A stretch of 64,000 nucleotides of DNA. It comes from Metabacillus flavus. GTDB taxonomy: Bacteria > Bacillota > Bacilli > Bacillales > Bacillaceae. The stretch is from NCBI RefSeq assembly GCF_018283675.1, contig NZ_JAGVRK010000001.1:3224001-3288000 (forward strand), given 5' to 3'. The notes beneath the pieces were generated by a model. The model ran no database searches. It saw nothing but the letters and a program-made list of their open reading frames with translations, and was not told the origin of the DNA. Below, one piece after another: positions 36,213-45,662 of this stretch. The first letter of the stretch is position 1, and every line of letters starts with the position of its first letter. The position numbers and the translations under genes are program-made.

Positions 36213-36482
36213 GTGGATCAATCCAAAAACGATGAATACCGGGATTTTTCAAATGTCGAAGCGATGAGGAATTACATTACGCCAGAAATAACTCCAGAGG
36301 GCCCATATGGTGCTCCGAGAGGAAAAGACACCCCTGTTGAAAACAAAACCACCCCATGGAAAAAAGGACAGCGGTATTACAGCGCCTTTAATTATGAAAA
36401 TAAAGACCTTCACCAGGAACTCCAGCGCCAGGATCCGGGTGCACACCCGACTCACGATGACCCCGATGCAAATGAGCAGTAA
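36213..36482 (+). CDS. Small hydrophilic cytosolic protein
   Basis: 89 residues, Pro/Asp/Lys-rich and probably disordered (TPEITPEGPYGAPRG, DPGAHPTHDDPDANEQ). Resembles small cytosolic proteins seen at this locus in Bacilli. GTG start with AGGTGAAG eight bases upstream. Followed at once by a strong terminator. Function unknown. Confidence 0.65.
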   Translation: MDQSKNDEYRDFSNVEAMRNYITPEITPEGPYGAPRGKDTPVENKTTPWKKGQRYYSAFNYENKDLHQELQRQDPGAHPTHDDPDANEQ

Positions 36483-36521
36483 AAAAGAGCTTTTCGCTAT
36501 GGAGCGAGAAGCTCTTTTTTT
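36481..36521. terminator. Bidirectional terminator before yutD
   Basis: Long stem (AAAAAAGAGCTTTTCGC with GCGAGAAGCTCTTTTTT, one mismatch) between convergent genes. Confidence 0.92.
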
Positions 36522-36542
36522 CTGTTACTTTTAGAAAGAAGC

Positions 36543-36860
36543 CTATTTACGGACTTTTCGTAAAACAAAATATGCACAGCCGAAATTACAGTACTCATAA
36601 AGATACTCATCAAGGGTGCTGATTTTGGTATCATAAGAGGCTTTCTGGTTTTGATCCTCGAAAAATCCTTTCAGCCTAAGCTGACCGTAACCCCAATCAC
36701 CAACGATGTAATCATATTTATTTAAGATGTCCGAGTACCGCGCTTTAAAGGCTTCTTCGTTAAAGCCGTCTCGCTCATCTTTGAACAGTTCATAATGAAT
36801 ATTTTGTACGGTTACCAATGGACAGCGCTCCTTATAGCGGACGTTTATTTTCTTTATCAT
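36543..36860 (-). CDS. yutD: YutD family (DUF1027) protein
   Basis: 105 residues. Conserved blocks YELFKDERDGFNEEAF, YDYIVGDWGYGQLRLKGFF and the CNFGCAYFVLRK end with two cysteines identify the YutD family; role unknown. ATG 36860 has AAGGG ten bases upstream; an earlier in-frame ATG pair at 36884 is possible. Confidence 0.88.
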   Translation of the reverse strand: MIKKINVRYKERCPLVTVQNIHYELFKDERDGFNEEAFKARYSDILNKYDYIVGDWGYGQLRLKGFFEDQNQKASYDTKISTLDEYLYEYCNFGCAYFVLRKVRK

Positions 36861-36934
36861 ATCGGATTTTCCCTTCTCCATCAATTACTAAGGAGAATTT
36901 GCTTGAAAATGGTCATGTTAATAACAGGAGGTGC

Positions 36935-37618
36935 ATGAAATTGAATTTTGTTAAACCGTTCGTTTTCCTGACAGCCCTTCTCCTGGCTTCCGCATGCCAA
37001 ATGGGTGAGGAAGGGCAAAAAGATATGACCGATCAAAATGGAAGTACCATCAATGTAGATGAGAATAAAGATATGTACAAAAAGACAAGCAATGAAAGCA
37101 AAAAGGAGCAGAAAACAGAGAACTACGGGTTTGTCCGGCATAAAAAAAGCGGTTTGACAGAGAACGGCAAACAGACAGAGTATTATGGAATTAACCGCGA
37201 AGAGCTTGCTGATACAATCAGCGGGTTATCCGTTCAGCTCCCTGGTATTGAGGAAGCGGCAGTCCTTGTAACAGATGAAGAAGCTTTGATTGCTTATCGG
37301 GGCAGCGGCAAAAATAGAGATGAAATGGCTGATATGGTGAGCAAAACGGCTATTTCTGCCGTTCCCCGCTATTATCATGTATACATTTCCGATAATCCAT
37401 CTTATTTTGACCAGCTTCAATCGTACAGTAAAATGGACTCCCAAAGTCCGAATGCCGATGCGATTATTTCCAAACTGATCCGGCAGATGCTTAAAAGTTC
37501 TCCACAGGGCAAAAGCTTGAATAAAGGGGAAAATGCAAACGGCGAGGGTTATGGAGAAATGAATGAGAACATGGATGAGGATATGAAGGACTCTTACGAG
37601 AAAACACGGCAGCAATAA
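36935..37618 (+). CDS. yutC: Sporulation lipoprotein, YhcN/YlaJ family (YutC)
   Basis: 227 residues. Signal peptide with lipobox (LLLASAC, Cys about residue 21). The YhcN/YlaJ domain follows (REELADTISGLSVQLPGIEEAAVLVTDEEALIAYRG as the core), then an Asn/Met/Glu-rich tail. Family members sit in the spore membrane or forespore. A consensus AGGAGG precedes; the ATG at 36935 is close to it and a TTG two codons later (36941) has better spacing, so either may be used. Confidence 0.85.
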   Translation: MKLNFVKPFVFLTALLLASACQMGEEGQKDMTDQNGSTINVDENKDMYKKTSNESKKEQKTENYGFVRHKKSGLTENGKQTEYYGINREELADTISGLSVQLPGIEEAAVLVTDEEALIAYRGSGKNRDEMADMVSKTAISAVPRYYHVYISDNPSYFDQLQSYSKMDSQSPNADAIISKLIRQMLKSSPQGKSLNKGENANGEGYGEMNENMDEDMKDSYEKTRQQ

Positions 37619-37621
37619 TAA

Positions 37622-37660
37622 AAAAAGTGTCTGCTGCCTGAGGCAGAGACACTTTTTTTT
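37622..37660. terminator. Bidirectional terminator between yutC and lipA
   Basis: Stem of AAAAAAGTGTCTGCTGCC with GGCAGAGACACTTTTTT (small bulge), loop TGA, between convergent genes. Confidence 0.92.
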
Positions 37661-38552
37661 ATGCGTTTGCCTGACGCTGCTTGGATGCTTCGTTTACCTG
37701 CTCATCAGCATGGTAAGAAGAACGGACCATCGGGCCTGCTTCACAGTGGCTGAATCCTTTAGAAAGAGCGATTTCTTTCAATTCTGCAAACTCATCAGGA
37801 TGATAGTATTTTTGAACTTTCAAGTGCTTTTTCGTAGGCTGCAGATACTGGCCGATTGTCATGATATCTACATGATTTGCACGCAAATCGTCCATCGTTT
37901 CAATGATTTCTTCCTTTGTTTCTCCGAGACCAATCATAATAGAGCTTTTCGTCGGAATATCGGGCTGAAGTTCTTTGGAACGCCGAAGCAGTTCAAGAGA
38001 ACGGTCGTATTTCGCACGGGCCCGGACTCTTGGCGTAAGACGCTTAACAGTCTCGATATTATGGTTCAGAATATCAGGACGCGCGTCCATAAGGTTTTTA
38101 AGGTTTTCATACGAACCGCCCATATCTGATGGAAGCACTTCTACTGTTGTGAACGGACTTTTTCTGCGGATTGCACGAACAGTTTCTGCAAATACCTGTG
38201 ATCCGCCATCTTTAAGATCATCTCTTGCAACAGCCGTTACAACGGCGTGCTTAAGGTTCATAACCGCAACAGAATCTGCTACACGTTCCGGCTCCTGAAG
38301 ATCAAGCTCTGTTGGCAGGCCTGTTTTAACCGCACAGAAGCGGCATGCACGCGTACATACGGAACCTAAAATCATAAAGGTAGCTGTACGTCTAACCGCC
38401 CAGCATTCATGAATATTCGGGCATTTTGCTTCTTCACAGACCGTGTTGAGCTTTTGCTCCCTCATTAATTTCTTTAGGCCCGTGTAATTTTCATTCGTAT
38501 TCAGTTTTATTTTTAACCATTCCGGTTTACGTAAATGTTCCTCTTGTTTGGC
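37659..38552 (-). CDS. lipA: Lipoyl synthase
   Basis: 297 residues. Radical-SAM enzyme that inserts two sulfurs into octanoyl groups on lipoyl domains such as GcvH. Auxiliary cluster cysteines C39, C44 and C50 ([12 protein letters not shown]) and radical-SAM cysteines C66, C70 and C73 (CTRACRFC) are all present. The TTG at 38552 gives the expected M-A-K start and has GGAG nine bases upstream. It depends on Fe-S supply by the Suf system encoded in this window. Confidence 0.97.
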   Translation of the reverse strand, partial: AKQEEHLRKPEWLKIKLNTNENYTGLKKLMREQKLNTVCEEAKCPNIHECWAVRRTATFMILGSVCTRACRFCAVKTGLPTELDLQEPERVADSVAVMNLKHAVVTAVARDDLKDGGSQVFAETVRAIRRKSPFTTVEVLPSDMGGSYENLKNLMDARPDILNHNIETVKRLTPRVRARAKYDRSLELLRRSKELQPDIPTKSSIMIGLGETKEEIIETMDDLRANHVDIMTIGQYLQPTKKHLKVQKYYHPDEFAELKEIALSKGFSHCEAGPMVRSSYHADEQVNEASKQRQANA

Positions 38553-38792
38553 CAAAAAAATCATCTCCAGTATGTAGTCTCATGAGTGAAAAAAACAAAT
38601 GAAAACGTCACCACAAAAAAACAGGTAATCACCCTGTAAACTTTTTTCTACACCCTTCACTTTAACATAGAGAAGGATTTAAGGACAAGGAAAACTCCCC
38701 CTTTCTGTTTTTCTAACATTTACTACTAATGAAATGCTCCATTGGCTCCAAACTAAACATATTGGAAAGAGCTTGAAAGGAGACTATTTACT

Positions 38793-39779
38793 ATGCGGTA
38801 TTTATTGATAGCCCTTATGCTTATCGTTTTCTGTTTTCCGCCTCATGCGGCCGGAGCAGAAATTGATGTTGAAAAAGCGGAAAATACAAAACGGATGATT
38901 CTGTTTAAAAAAACGGGAACACAAACTCATATTTCCTGGGAGCTGCTTGCGGCAGCTGATCAATTTGAGCGGAATGTCAGGCTTTCGAGAAGAGACCTGC
39001 CAAAACAAAAAGGATTGATTGGCATATACATTCAGCCTGACCGCTGGAGCGGTCCATTAAACCCTAATGCTTCTGACATAAATCCCGCACGCATTCATCT
39101 TTTTGGAGGGATCGGCAAAGACGGGAATGGGGACGGGAAGGCTGATCCGGCAAATGATGAGGATGTCCTTTTCTCCTATGCGTCCTTCCTTTCTCAATAT
39201 GGAAGAGGACTCGAAAACATAAAAATCGGGTTATGGGACTACTACCAGAGAGACAAATCCGTTGGCCTTATTTTAGGCCATATGAAAATCATTGATAAAA
39301 TGGAACATTTGGATTTAGGCGGCCGTTCTTTCCCAGTGCCGATTCGATATAATTACAGCTACCGGAGCACGTGGGGCGATGCCCGGGGATGGGGCGGAAG
39401 AAGAATTCATGAAGGAACGGATATATTTGCTGATTACGGTGTTCCTGTTTTAGCGACCTCTTACGGAATCATTGAGATGAAAGGCTGGAACCGATTTGGA
39501 GGATGGAGAGTCGGCATCCGCGACATTCGAAACACTTACCATTACTATGGACATTTAAACGGGTTCGCCAAGAACTTGCGGGAAGGAATGATTGTGAAAC
39601 CCGGCCAGGTTATCGGCTCAGTAGGCAGCTCAGGCTATGGACCGCCCGGCACGGCAGGAAAATTCCCGCCTCATCTCCATTATGGGATGTACAAAGATAA
39701 TGGTCGTACAGAATGGTCTTTTGATCCCTATCCTTATTTACGGATATGGGAACGGGGAGATAAAAAAAATAAAAAGTAA
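38793..39779 (+). CDS. lytH: LytH-like L-Ala--D-Glu endopeptidase (M23 family, sporulation)
   Basis: 328 residues with a signal peptide (cleavage near AAG-A-E, residue 21). The M23 metallopeptidase domain at about 195-320 has the zinc motif HEGTDIFADYG (H-x3-D) and HLHYG (HxH). The N-terminal mature part is the LytH-type extension with a DGNGDGKADPANDED loop like a calcium site. In Bacillus this enzyme trims spore cortex peptidoglycan and is made in the mother cell. ATG follows GAAAGGAGACTATTTACT. Confidence 0.92.
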   Translation: MRYLLIALMLIVFCFPPHAAGAEIDVEKAENTKRMILFKKTGTQTHISWELLAAADQFERNVRLSRRDLPKQKGLIGIYIQPDRWSGPLNPNASDINPARIHLFGGIGKDGNGDGKADPANDEDVLFSYASFLSQYGRGLENIKIGLWDYYQRDKSVGLILGHMKIIDKMEHLDLGGRSFPVPIRYNYSYRSTWGDARGWGGRRIHEGTDIFADYGVPVLATSYGIIEMKGWNRFGGWRVGIRDIRNTYHYYGHLNGFAKNLREGMIVKPGQVIGSVGSSGYGPPGTAGKFPPHLHYGMYKDNGRTEWSFDPYPYLRIWERGDKKNKK

Positions 39780-39815
39780 GAAAGGACGCCTTGATCGCGT
39801 TCTTTCTTATTTTTT
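39778..39815 (+). terminator. Terminator of lytH
   Basis: 12-bp stem (39778-39789 with 39797-39808, one G-T) and a run of Ts. Confidence 0.88.
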
Positions 39816-39878
39816 TGGCTGGAGTATGACCGCATTTCTCACCGCTCAACCTTCAACTTTCACTGAAGGCTGGAGGTT

Positions 39879-40604
39879 TCATTTTAGCTCAATGGCTGGA
39901 GCCTGCCCTCCGCCGTTGTTGTAATAGTCCGGCACGTCTCCAATAACGGTTTTGATATCTACGGGGATGCTTGTTGAAACGGTTGTACTCTTACTTGAAA
40001 ATGGAATAATCACCCGAAGGTTAACCTTCACATCAATGTTGATTTTAATAAGCGCGTTGTTAATTCCATATGGTTCTGCCGTTGTCTTTGAATCGGTCAG
40101 AGCATGGCCGATCAGCTCAAACCGGACTGGGATCTTTGGCCCTATACTTCCGAGCAGAACGTTTCCTGTTGTTTGGCCAAGAGGAATCTGATAAATAAAA
40201 TTTTCTTTCGATTCCTTAAGCTCCGGAATATCCAGCACAGCCAGATTTCCTTTCTCGGCTAACAGGAGATTTCTTTGTATATGATCTGTAAAGCCCGCAA
40301 GCATCTTTCGTACTCCGCCCGAATCCAAATCAATTAGCTTTCCTTCTTTATCCACATTGGCATTTACAAGTTTGCTCGTATCCCCCTCTTCCTCCAGCTG
40401 TTTTTTTAAGGCGTCATTTATAATCAGGGATGCAATCTTTTGTGTTTCAGCTTCGGCTATGCTCATCAGCACCGGCTGAATTTCTTTATTCACGATATAC
40501 AATCCCGCTGCAGTAGAAAGAAGGAAAAAAATAAAAGAGAGCAGCAGCACATACCGGAAAGGCATCGGTCCTCTTTTTGGGAGACGTCTACGAAATTTGG
40601 CCAA
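39879..40604 (-). CDS. yunB: Sporulation protein YunB
   Basis: 241 residues. One N-terminal membrane segment (about 17-38, YVLLLSFIFFLLSTAAGLYIV) and a large outside domain. YunB family, mother-cell sporulation gene needed for normal spores in B. subtilis. TTG start with GGGGGTG upstream. It is convergent with lytH. Confidence 0.9.
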   Translation of the reverse strand: MAKFRRRLPKRGPMPFRYVLLLSFIFFLLSTAAGLYIVNKEIQPVLMSIAEAETQKIASLIINDALKKQLEEEGDTSKLVNANVDKEGKLIDLDSGGVRKMLAGFTDHIQRNLLLAEKGNLAVLDIPELKESKENFIYQIPLGQTTGNVLLGSIGPKIPVRFELIGHALTDSKTTAEPYGINNALIKINIDVKVNLRVIIPFSSKSTTVSTSIPVDIKTVIGDVPDYYNNGGGQAPAIELK

Positions 40605-40742
40605 AAAAACACCCCCTTCACATGCTATATGTATGCATGGAAAAGGGGATGTACGATAGTATTTTCATGATTTCGCCGCTTTAATGGGGTGTAAAAGGCA
40701 GGTGAGATGAACTGCCCATAAAAGCCCGATTGGTTCAACTAA

Positions 40743-40777
40743 CCATGAGTGGGGATGAAAAGACTCCCCACTCATGG
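40743..40777. terminator. Strong hairpin downstream of yunC
   Basis: CCATGAGTGGGG (40743-40754) pairs perfectly with CCCCACTCATGG (40766-40777). No T-run on either side, so it may stabilise mRNA instead of ending transcription. Confidence 0.6.
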
Positions 40778-40787
40778 AAGTTTCACT

Positions 40788-41090
40788 CTATATCATTCGT
40801 AAAAGTGCGTCTCTTCCTGTCATACCAGCGTGAATTCCGAACCTTTGGGCTTCGAAGGTGATGGATTCAAGCGGAGCATGCAGGAGCTGGTCGATCGTCC
40901 TTACGCCGACCGCTCTGCCTGCAATAATCTCACGGTCCTTTAATTGATCATTTAATAATGCTACATCCAAGGCTCCGCATGCGATGTAGCCTTTCTCACT
41001 GGATATAGCCATAAAGTTAGTTTTCGGCAGCTTAACGGTCACGGCAGTAAACATATGGCCATCTATAACAATGGGTGAAATGGTCACCAT
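40788..41090 (-). CDS. yunC: YunC family (DUF1805) protein
   Basis: 100 residues. Core motif KGYIACGALDVALLNDQ, typical of DUF1805; role unknown. Adjacent to yunB and yunD as in B. subtilis. AGGAGGGGGTGTGGAAGA lies upstream of the GTG/ATG start region. A 12-bp perfect hairpin lies downstream (40743-40777). Confidence 0.88.
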   Translation of the reverse strand: MVTISPIVIDGHMFTAVTVKLPKTNFMAISSEKGYIACGALDVALLNDQLKDREIIAGRAVGVRTIDQLLHAPLESITFEAQRFGIHAGMTGRDALLRMI

Positions 41091-41168
41091 TCTTCCACAC
41101 CCCCTCCTCCTAACAGCATATGTGGAGAAAATGATGAAATGAATGGGATCAAGTATTTACTGCCATTT

Positions 41169-42551
41169 TTAATGGGTAAGAGTCCACTCCAGCAGGTCCC
41201 TTAGGAATTCAGGCATAAAATATTCTTTATTTGGCGAGTGGCCGATTATGGGATACAGCGGTCCAAGAGTAAACATATCCGCAGTAGAAATTTTGTATTT
41301 ACGGTTCGGATCGAGGGGCTGTCCATTAATGGTAACAGAGGAAACGTGATTTTTTCCGTCTTTTAAAGTCTTATGCTTGACGTCAATGCCATCATAAATC
41401 ATCTTTCCCATTACCGCACCGCGGAATCCAAGTCCCTTCATTTTCAGCTGTTCCATCTCTTCAGAGGATGCCTGGCGGATTACCTCAAGAAGCTGATCTC
41501 CCATCAGTACTACATTACAGGGATTAATAGGATGGGGACAGATTCTGTGAAGGTCTTTTTTTGTAACCGGACCTTTAGGCAATGAATCAAGCAGCATGCC
41601 TGCATTGATCATCGACGCTTCCCCTCCGCACCAGGACCGCAGACTTTTTGCAAGCAGCGCGGAGAAATCAGATTCCTCGAACCAGCGGACGTTCAGCTCC
41701 TTATCGAGCTCCGCAATAGGGTCCGATAACAGGGCAATGCTTTCTTCCAGATGATGATTCAGCTTCTTCTCATCCTCCAAGCTTACTTTTTCAGCTTCCA
41801 TAGATTTGACGGAGGCTGTCTGTTTCAAAATTGACCTCGTCTTCTCATCGTATTCTATTTCAACATGACCTGTATGTGTTCCATATTTTCCTGCTCCGCA
41901 CAGTAAGGTACCATTGATCCATTTTCCCTCTTCGAGAAGATGGTGGGTATGGGCGCCTAAAATCAGGTTCAATTGTGGAAACTCCTCAGCCAGTTTCTCA
42001 TCATCATATAGACCGAGATGAGATAAAATCACAAGGTAGTCTGCCTGCTCAGCAACGCCGGGAAGCACCTCTTTCAGGCTTTCAAATGGATCCTGAATCA
42101 CCCAGCCCAGTTTTTCATAGAAAGGCTTGTAGCTGACTGTCACACCAAGCAGACCGATCTTAAATCCGTCTGAGAGCGTCAGAATTTCATAAGGCTTCGC
42201 CCACCCCGGCCTCTGTCCATCGGGCTGAAATAAATTAGACAAAATGACCGGGAAGCCTGCGCTGCTGTATAGGGAATTTAACGATTCATAGGGAAGGGTA
42301 ATGCCTTCGTTATTTCCGATGGTCGCCGCATCATAATGTAGCTCGTTCATCATTTCCACATTCTTTTGGCCAAAGGAGGCTTCGCTGATCGGATGAAACC
42401 GGTCTACGTGATCTCCGATATCAAATAAAAAACTCTCCTCGGAATCTTTCGAGTTCTGCTGCCTGCTGCTTTTTACATAATGGGCAATCTGAGGCCAATT
42501 TTCAAAATGGCTGTGGAGATCATTTGTATGGTAGATGTGCAGCTTCTTCAT
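41169..42551 (-). CDS. yunD: Bifunctional metallophosphatase/5'-nucleotidase (YunD)
   Basis: 460 residues, no signal peptide. N-terminal calcineurin-like phosphoesterase domain with HTNDLHSH (metal ligands), FDIGDHVD, TIGNNEG and LGAHTHH. A C-terminal 5'-nucleotidase domain follows (about 290-460). Members are usually secreted UDP-sugar hydrolases, but this cytosolic type is as in B. subtilis YunD. It heads a minus-strand pair with yunE upstream. Confidence 0.93.
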   Translation of the reverse strand: MKKLHIYHTNDLHSHFENWPQIAHYVKSSRQQNSKDSEESFLFDIGDHVDRFHPISEASFGQKNVEMMNELHYDAATIGNNEGITLPYESLNSLYSSAGFPVILSNLFQPDGQRPGWAKPYEILTLSDGFKIGLLGVTVSYKPFYEKLGWVIQDPFESLKEVLPGVAEQADYLVILSHLGLYDDEKLAEEFPQLNLILGAHTHHLLEEGKWINGTLLCGAGKYGTHTGHVEIEYDEKTRSILKQTASVKSMEAEKVSLEDEKKLNHHLEESIALLSDPIAELDKELNVRWFEESDFSALLAKSLRSWCGGEASMINAGMLLDSLPKGPVTKKDLHRICPHPINPCNVVLMGDQLLEVIRQASSEEMEQLKMKGLGFRGAVMGKMIYDGIDVKHKTLKDGKNHVSSVTINGQPLDPNRKYKISTADMFTLGPLYPIIGHSPNKEYFMPEFLRDLLEWTLTH

Positions 42552-42575
42552 TGTTTTCTCTCTCCTTCAACTACC

Positions 42576-43394
42576 TTAACTGATGCCTTGGTATATTAGA
42601 CGGACTCCTACTAAAACAAGGACAATCCTGAGCAAAATAAGAATGGTTTTGCTCTCAAGTTTATTATTTATAAAAGCTCCAAGTTTTCCGCCCGCATATG
42701 CGCCGGGAATCAGCGCCAGCGCATAGAGCCAGTTTACGTTTCCCATGTACGCGTGAATGCCTGAGCTTGCTATGGATGAAAGGAAAATAATAAACATGGA
42801 TGTTCCCACAGCAACATGGGGCGGGAACAGGAACAGCATGACCATAACCGGCACCATGAGCGATCCGCCGCCAATACCAAATAGCCCGCCTAAAAATCCA
42901 ACAGCAAAGGCAACGGCAATTCCGGTAAGAGGCTGGTAGGAATAGTGAATTTCCTTTCCATCCTTGTCTATGTATACTCTTTCGATTCCTTTTTTCCCTC
43001 TGCGGCCTTCAAGCGGGACAGCCCGCTCCTTAAGCATGAGAACAACGGCCATAGCAATCATGAACAGCCCGAACCAAACGGAAAAAGAATCATCAGTAAA
43101 AGCCCGGTTTACCCATGCTCCCAAAAGGCTTCCCGGCCCGCTTCCAATAAATAAGATCCAGCCGCTTTTATAATCCACTCTCTTATATTTCATATAAGCA
43201 AGGGTGGAAGATAATCCTGTAAAAATCAGAACAAACAGGGAGGTTCCCACTGCTTGCTGCGGTGTAATATCAGCCGCGAGGAAGCCTGACAGAAAGAGGA
43301 GGGCCGGAACGATAATAATTCCTCCTCCAAGCCCGACTAAGCTTCCGAGCGTACCAGCTGTGAGACCCAGCAAAATTAAAACAACCCATTCCAT
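42576..43394 (-). CDS. yunE: TauE/SafE family membrane transporter (YunE)
   Basis: 272 residues, about eight membrane segments in two similar halves. The halves carry GLGGGIIIVPALLFLSG and GIGGGSLMVPVMVMLF, the repeated signature of sulfite/sulfonate exporter-like TauE/SafE proteins. Substrate not predictable. It lies 24 bp upstream of yunD on the same strand. Confidence 0.92.
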   Translation of the reverse strand: MEWVVLILLGLTAGTLGSLVGLGGGIIIVPALLFLSGFLAADITPQQAVGTSLFVLIFTGLSSTLAYMKYKRVDYKSGWILFIGSGPGSLLGAWVNRAFTDDSFSVWFGLFMIAMAVVLMLKERAVPLEGRRGKKGIERVYIDKDGKEIHYSYQPLTGIAVAFAVGFLGGLFGIGGGSLMVPVMVMLFLFPPHVAVGTSMFIIFLSSIASSGIHAYMGNVNWLYALALIPGAYAGGKLGAFINNKLESKTILILLRIVLVLVGVRLIYQGIS

Positions 43395-43435
43395 AACGAT
43401 TCCTTCTCTCTCATTCTAATCAAAATCAAGTAAGC

Positions 43436-44272
43436 TTAACTGCCGGGGGAGAGGTTCTCATACGTAATACCGAGCAGATCAATCAGCTCCAATGCATTTT
43501 TCGCCGCATCTCCGCCTGAATTATTGTTAAACAGGACAAAGAGTTCTTCTGTCCTTCCGCTGAGGTCTTTAAGTAGTTCAGCCCATTCTTCAAGCTCTTT
43601 TGTACTGTATTTATACAAATAACGGACCTCACGCCATTCCTGATCATTCCCTGTTTTATTCCAGCCGTGGACGTTTCTGCCGTGAAACCGGACCAGAGTT
43701 TTTTCGGGATTTGCAATCTCCAGAATCGTTGGGACAGACCCCTTCCCAGCTTGAGGCTCGTCACAGATACTATGAATCCAATTCTCTTCTTTCATAAATG
43801 AAAGAGTCCGGTCTTTTACATCAGGCTGAAACCAGGATTGATTTCTAAATTCCAATGCACAAGGAAGATCGGCCATTTGCTGCCTGCACCACCTCAGATA
43901 ATCAACATTCTCCTTCTTGCAATCAAACCACGGCGGAAACTGAAACAGCACCATCGCCATCTTGCCTGCCTCTATTAAAGGCTTTAAGGAAAGCTTAAAA
44001 GCCTCAAACATCTCTGTCTTCGTTTCAAATGGAATTTCCCCTCGTTCATGCCCGGTCATTCCCTGATAAGCTTTTACAATGAATTGAAATGCTGAAGGGG
44101 TTTCTTCCGCCCATTTCCTCATGTTCCGTTCAGGCTGAACCGCATAAAAGCTCGCGTCGATCTCCACGGCCGGAAAATGAGCACTGTATTCTTTTAATTT
44201 GTCAGAGGGCCGGATGAAATCCGGATAAATGGAATCATGATCTCCCCATCCTGTCACTCCAATATGAATCAA
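43436..44272 (-). CDS. yunF: DUF72 family protein (YunF)
   Basis: 278 residues, TIM-barrel DUF72 family: IGVTGWGDHDSIYP at the N-terminus, then VEIDASFYAVQP, MVLFQFPPWF, LEFRNQSW and a late VRFHGRN. Function unknown; a nuclease role has been suggested for relatives. The TTG at 44272 has AAGGGGAG eight bases upstream and gives the family start; an ATG 44 codons earlier has no site. Confidence 0.87.
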   Translation of the reverse strand: MIHIGVTGWGDHDSIYPDFIRPSDKLKEYSAHFPAVEIDASFYAVQPERNMRKWAEETPSAFQFIVKAYQGMTGHERGEIPFETKTEMFEAFKLSLKPLIEAGKMAMVLFQFPPWFDCKKENVDYLRWCRQQMADLPCALEFRNQSWFQPDVKDRTLSFMKEENWIHSICDEPQAGKGSVPTILEIANPEKTLVRFHGRNVHGWNKTGNDQEWREVRYLYKYSTKELEEWAELLKDLSGRTEELFVLFNNNSGGDAAKNALELIDLLGITYENLSPGS

Positions 44273-44432
44273 TACACTCTCCCCTTCCTGCAGCGGCCGC
44301 TTTATCCAGCCATTGGTGAAAAACCAGCGATATTGGCTGTTTTCCTTTATTATATCAAAGTATTCCTTCTTCAAAAAATAGGAGATTTCAATTGAAAAGA
44401 ACATGTTATACTAAGGAAATAGGAGGATGAAA

Positions 44433-45077
44433 ATGAAAAAACACCTGATCATATCAGATATTCTCTTTTATTTAGTATTGCCATATGTCATCTGGGAATA
44501 TGGAAAAGCTCCGCTTGGTGATTACTGGGCGATGCTGCTCTCCACAGTCCCCGGAATTATTTATACCGTCTATCGTTTTTTTGCTGAAAAACAATTCAAC
44601 GTGACCGGCCTTTTTATCATGGCTTCACTAAGCATCAATACGATAATCGACCTGCTCTCCCAAAACGCAGAGCGAATGCAGCAAAATAACGTGTGGGTTT
44701 CGGTCGGCTTCGGGCTCTTCTGGATTGCCACCATCCTTATTAAAAAGCCATTTGGCCTCTATTTAATGGTCGATATCGCCTATTTGCAGGGCCATAAACG
44801 GGAAGACAGCCTAAAGCTGTACAAGCAGCCAAAGCTGCTGCCCCTCTTTTATCTGGTCAGCTTCGTATTCGCCATGCAAAATCTGCTGAATGCTGCATTA
44901 AGAGCGTTTTTGCTGAACCAATACGGTATTGCCCAGTATGATAAGATTCTGTTCTATATGAAAATTTACGGCTGGGTCTTTACGGTCATTCTCATGATCA
45001 CCTTTGTATTTGTAGGGATGAGGATCAACGATGCTTCTCCGGATGATTCGGATGACAGGAATCAGTCGATTGTATAA
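44433..45077 (+). CDS. VC0807-like integral membrane protein
   Basis: 214 residues with about five or six membrane segments. The pattern resembles the VC0807 family of intracellular-septation-type membrane proteins, whose function is unknown. ATG 44433 has AGGAGG six bases upstream; the ATG at 44427 overlaps that site. Divergent from yunF. Confidence 0.75.
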   Translation: MKKHLIISDILFYLVLPYVIWEYGKAPLGDYWAMLLSTVPGIIYTVYRFFAEKQFNVTGLFIMASLSINTIIDLLSQNAERMQQNNVWVSVGFGLFWIATILIKKPFGLYLMVDIAYLQGHKREDSLKLYKQPKLLPLFYLVSFVFAMQNLLNAALRAFLLNQYGIAQYDKILFYMKIYGWVFTVILMITFVFVGMRINDASPDDSDDRNQSIV

Positions 45078-45150
45078 GCTAAACTGGCGCTTTTACGGAA
45101 CGCATCAGGATGCCTGATGGCGAACGGACTGCTCCAGCTCATAACAAATG

Positions 45151-45199
45151 AAAAAAGCACCCCGGGACACTGAATGAGTGTTCCCGGGGTGCTTTTTTG
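45151..45199. terminator. Bidirectional terminator before the HxlR gene
   Basis: Very strong hairpin: AAAAAAGCACCCCGGG pairs with CCCGGGGTGCTTTTTT around an ACACTGAATGAGTGTT-type loop. Confidence 0.93.
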
Positions 45200-45212
45200 T
45201 TCTCAGGTAAAT

Positions 45213-45557
45213 TTAGAGTCCGGGTCTGTTTTTTACTCCCCACTCACACAGTTCTTCTAATACAGGCAGCAGCGTTTCCGCTTTTTTGGAAAGACTGTAT
45301 TCTACTTTTGGAGGGATTTGAGGATATTCTTTGCGGTGGATGAGACCATCTGCCTCCAGCTCCTTAAGATGTGAGCTTAACGTTTTGTATGTAATCGTCC
45401 CGATTTGATTCTTTAAATCATTAAACCGAACGACCCGGTTTTCAGCAAGGAGATAAAGGATAACCATCTTCCACTTTCCGCCGATCACAGATATCGTATA
45501 GCCAAAAGGCGTATCCTGAATATGCTTTATTTTTCCCTTATACTCAGTCATCCCCAT
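45213..45557 (-). CDS. HxlR family transcriptional regulator
   Basis: 114 residues, winged helix. Typical HxlR pieces: SVIGGKWKMVILYLL, VVRFNDLKNQIGTITYKTLSSHLKELEADGLIHR and YSLSKKAETLLPVL. Members often sense aldehydes, quinones or thiol stress through a cysteine; the only Cys here is near the C-terminus (ELCEWG). ATG 45557 has AAAGGA upstream. Divergent from the arginase-family gene, which it probably controls. Confidence 0.9.
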   Translation of the reverse strand: MGMTEYKGKIKHIQDTPFGYTISVIGGKWKMVILYLLAENRVVRFNDLKNQIGTITYKTLSSHLKELEADGLIHRKEYPQIPPKVEYSLSKKAETLLPVLEELCEWGVKNRPGL

Positions 45558-45576
45558 ACTAATCACTATCCTTTCT

Positions 45577-45589
45577 GATAGTATCTATC
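45577..45589. promoter_or_regulatory. Palindrome in the HxlR/arginase-family divergent region
   Basis: GATAG-TAT-CTATC is a perfect dyad just upstream of the HxlR start. Two CGTAC repeats (about 45598 and 45617) lie near it. Candidate operator for the HxlR protein. Confidence 0.45.
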
Positions 45590-45662
45590 CAATAAGTGCG
45601 TACTTTTATTTATTTTCGTACAGTGTAATCTAGACTTAACCGAAAGTAAAGGAGAGAGGAAA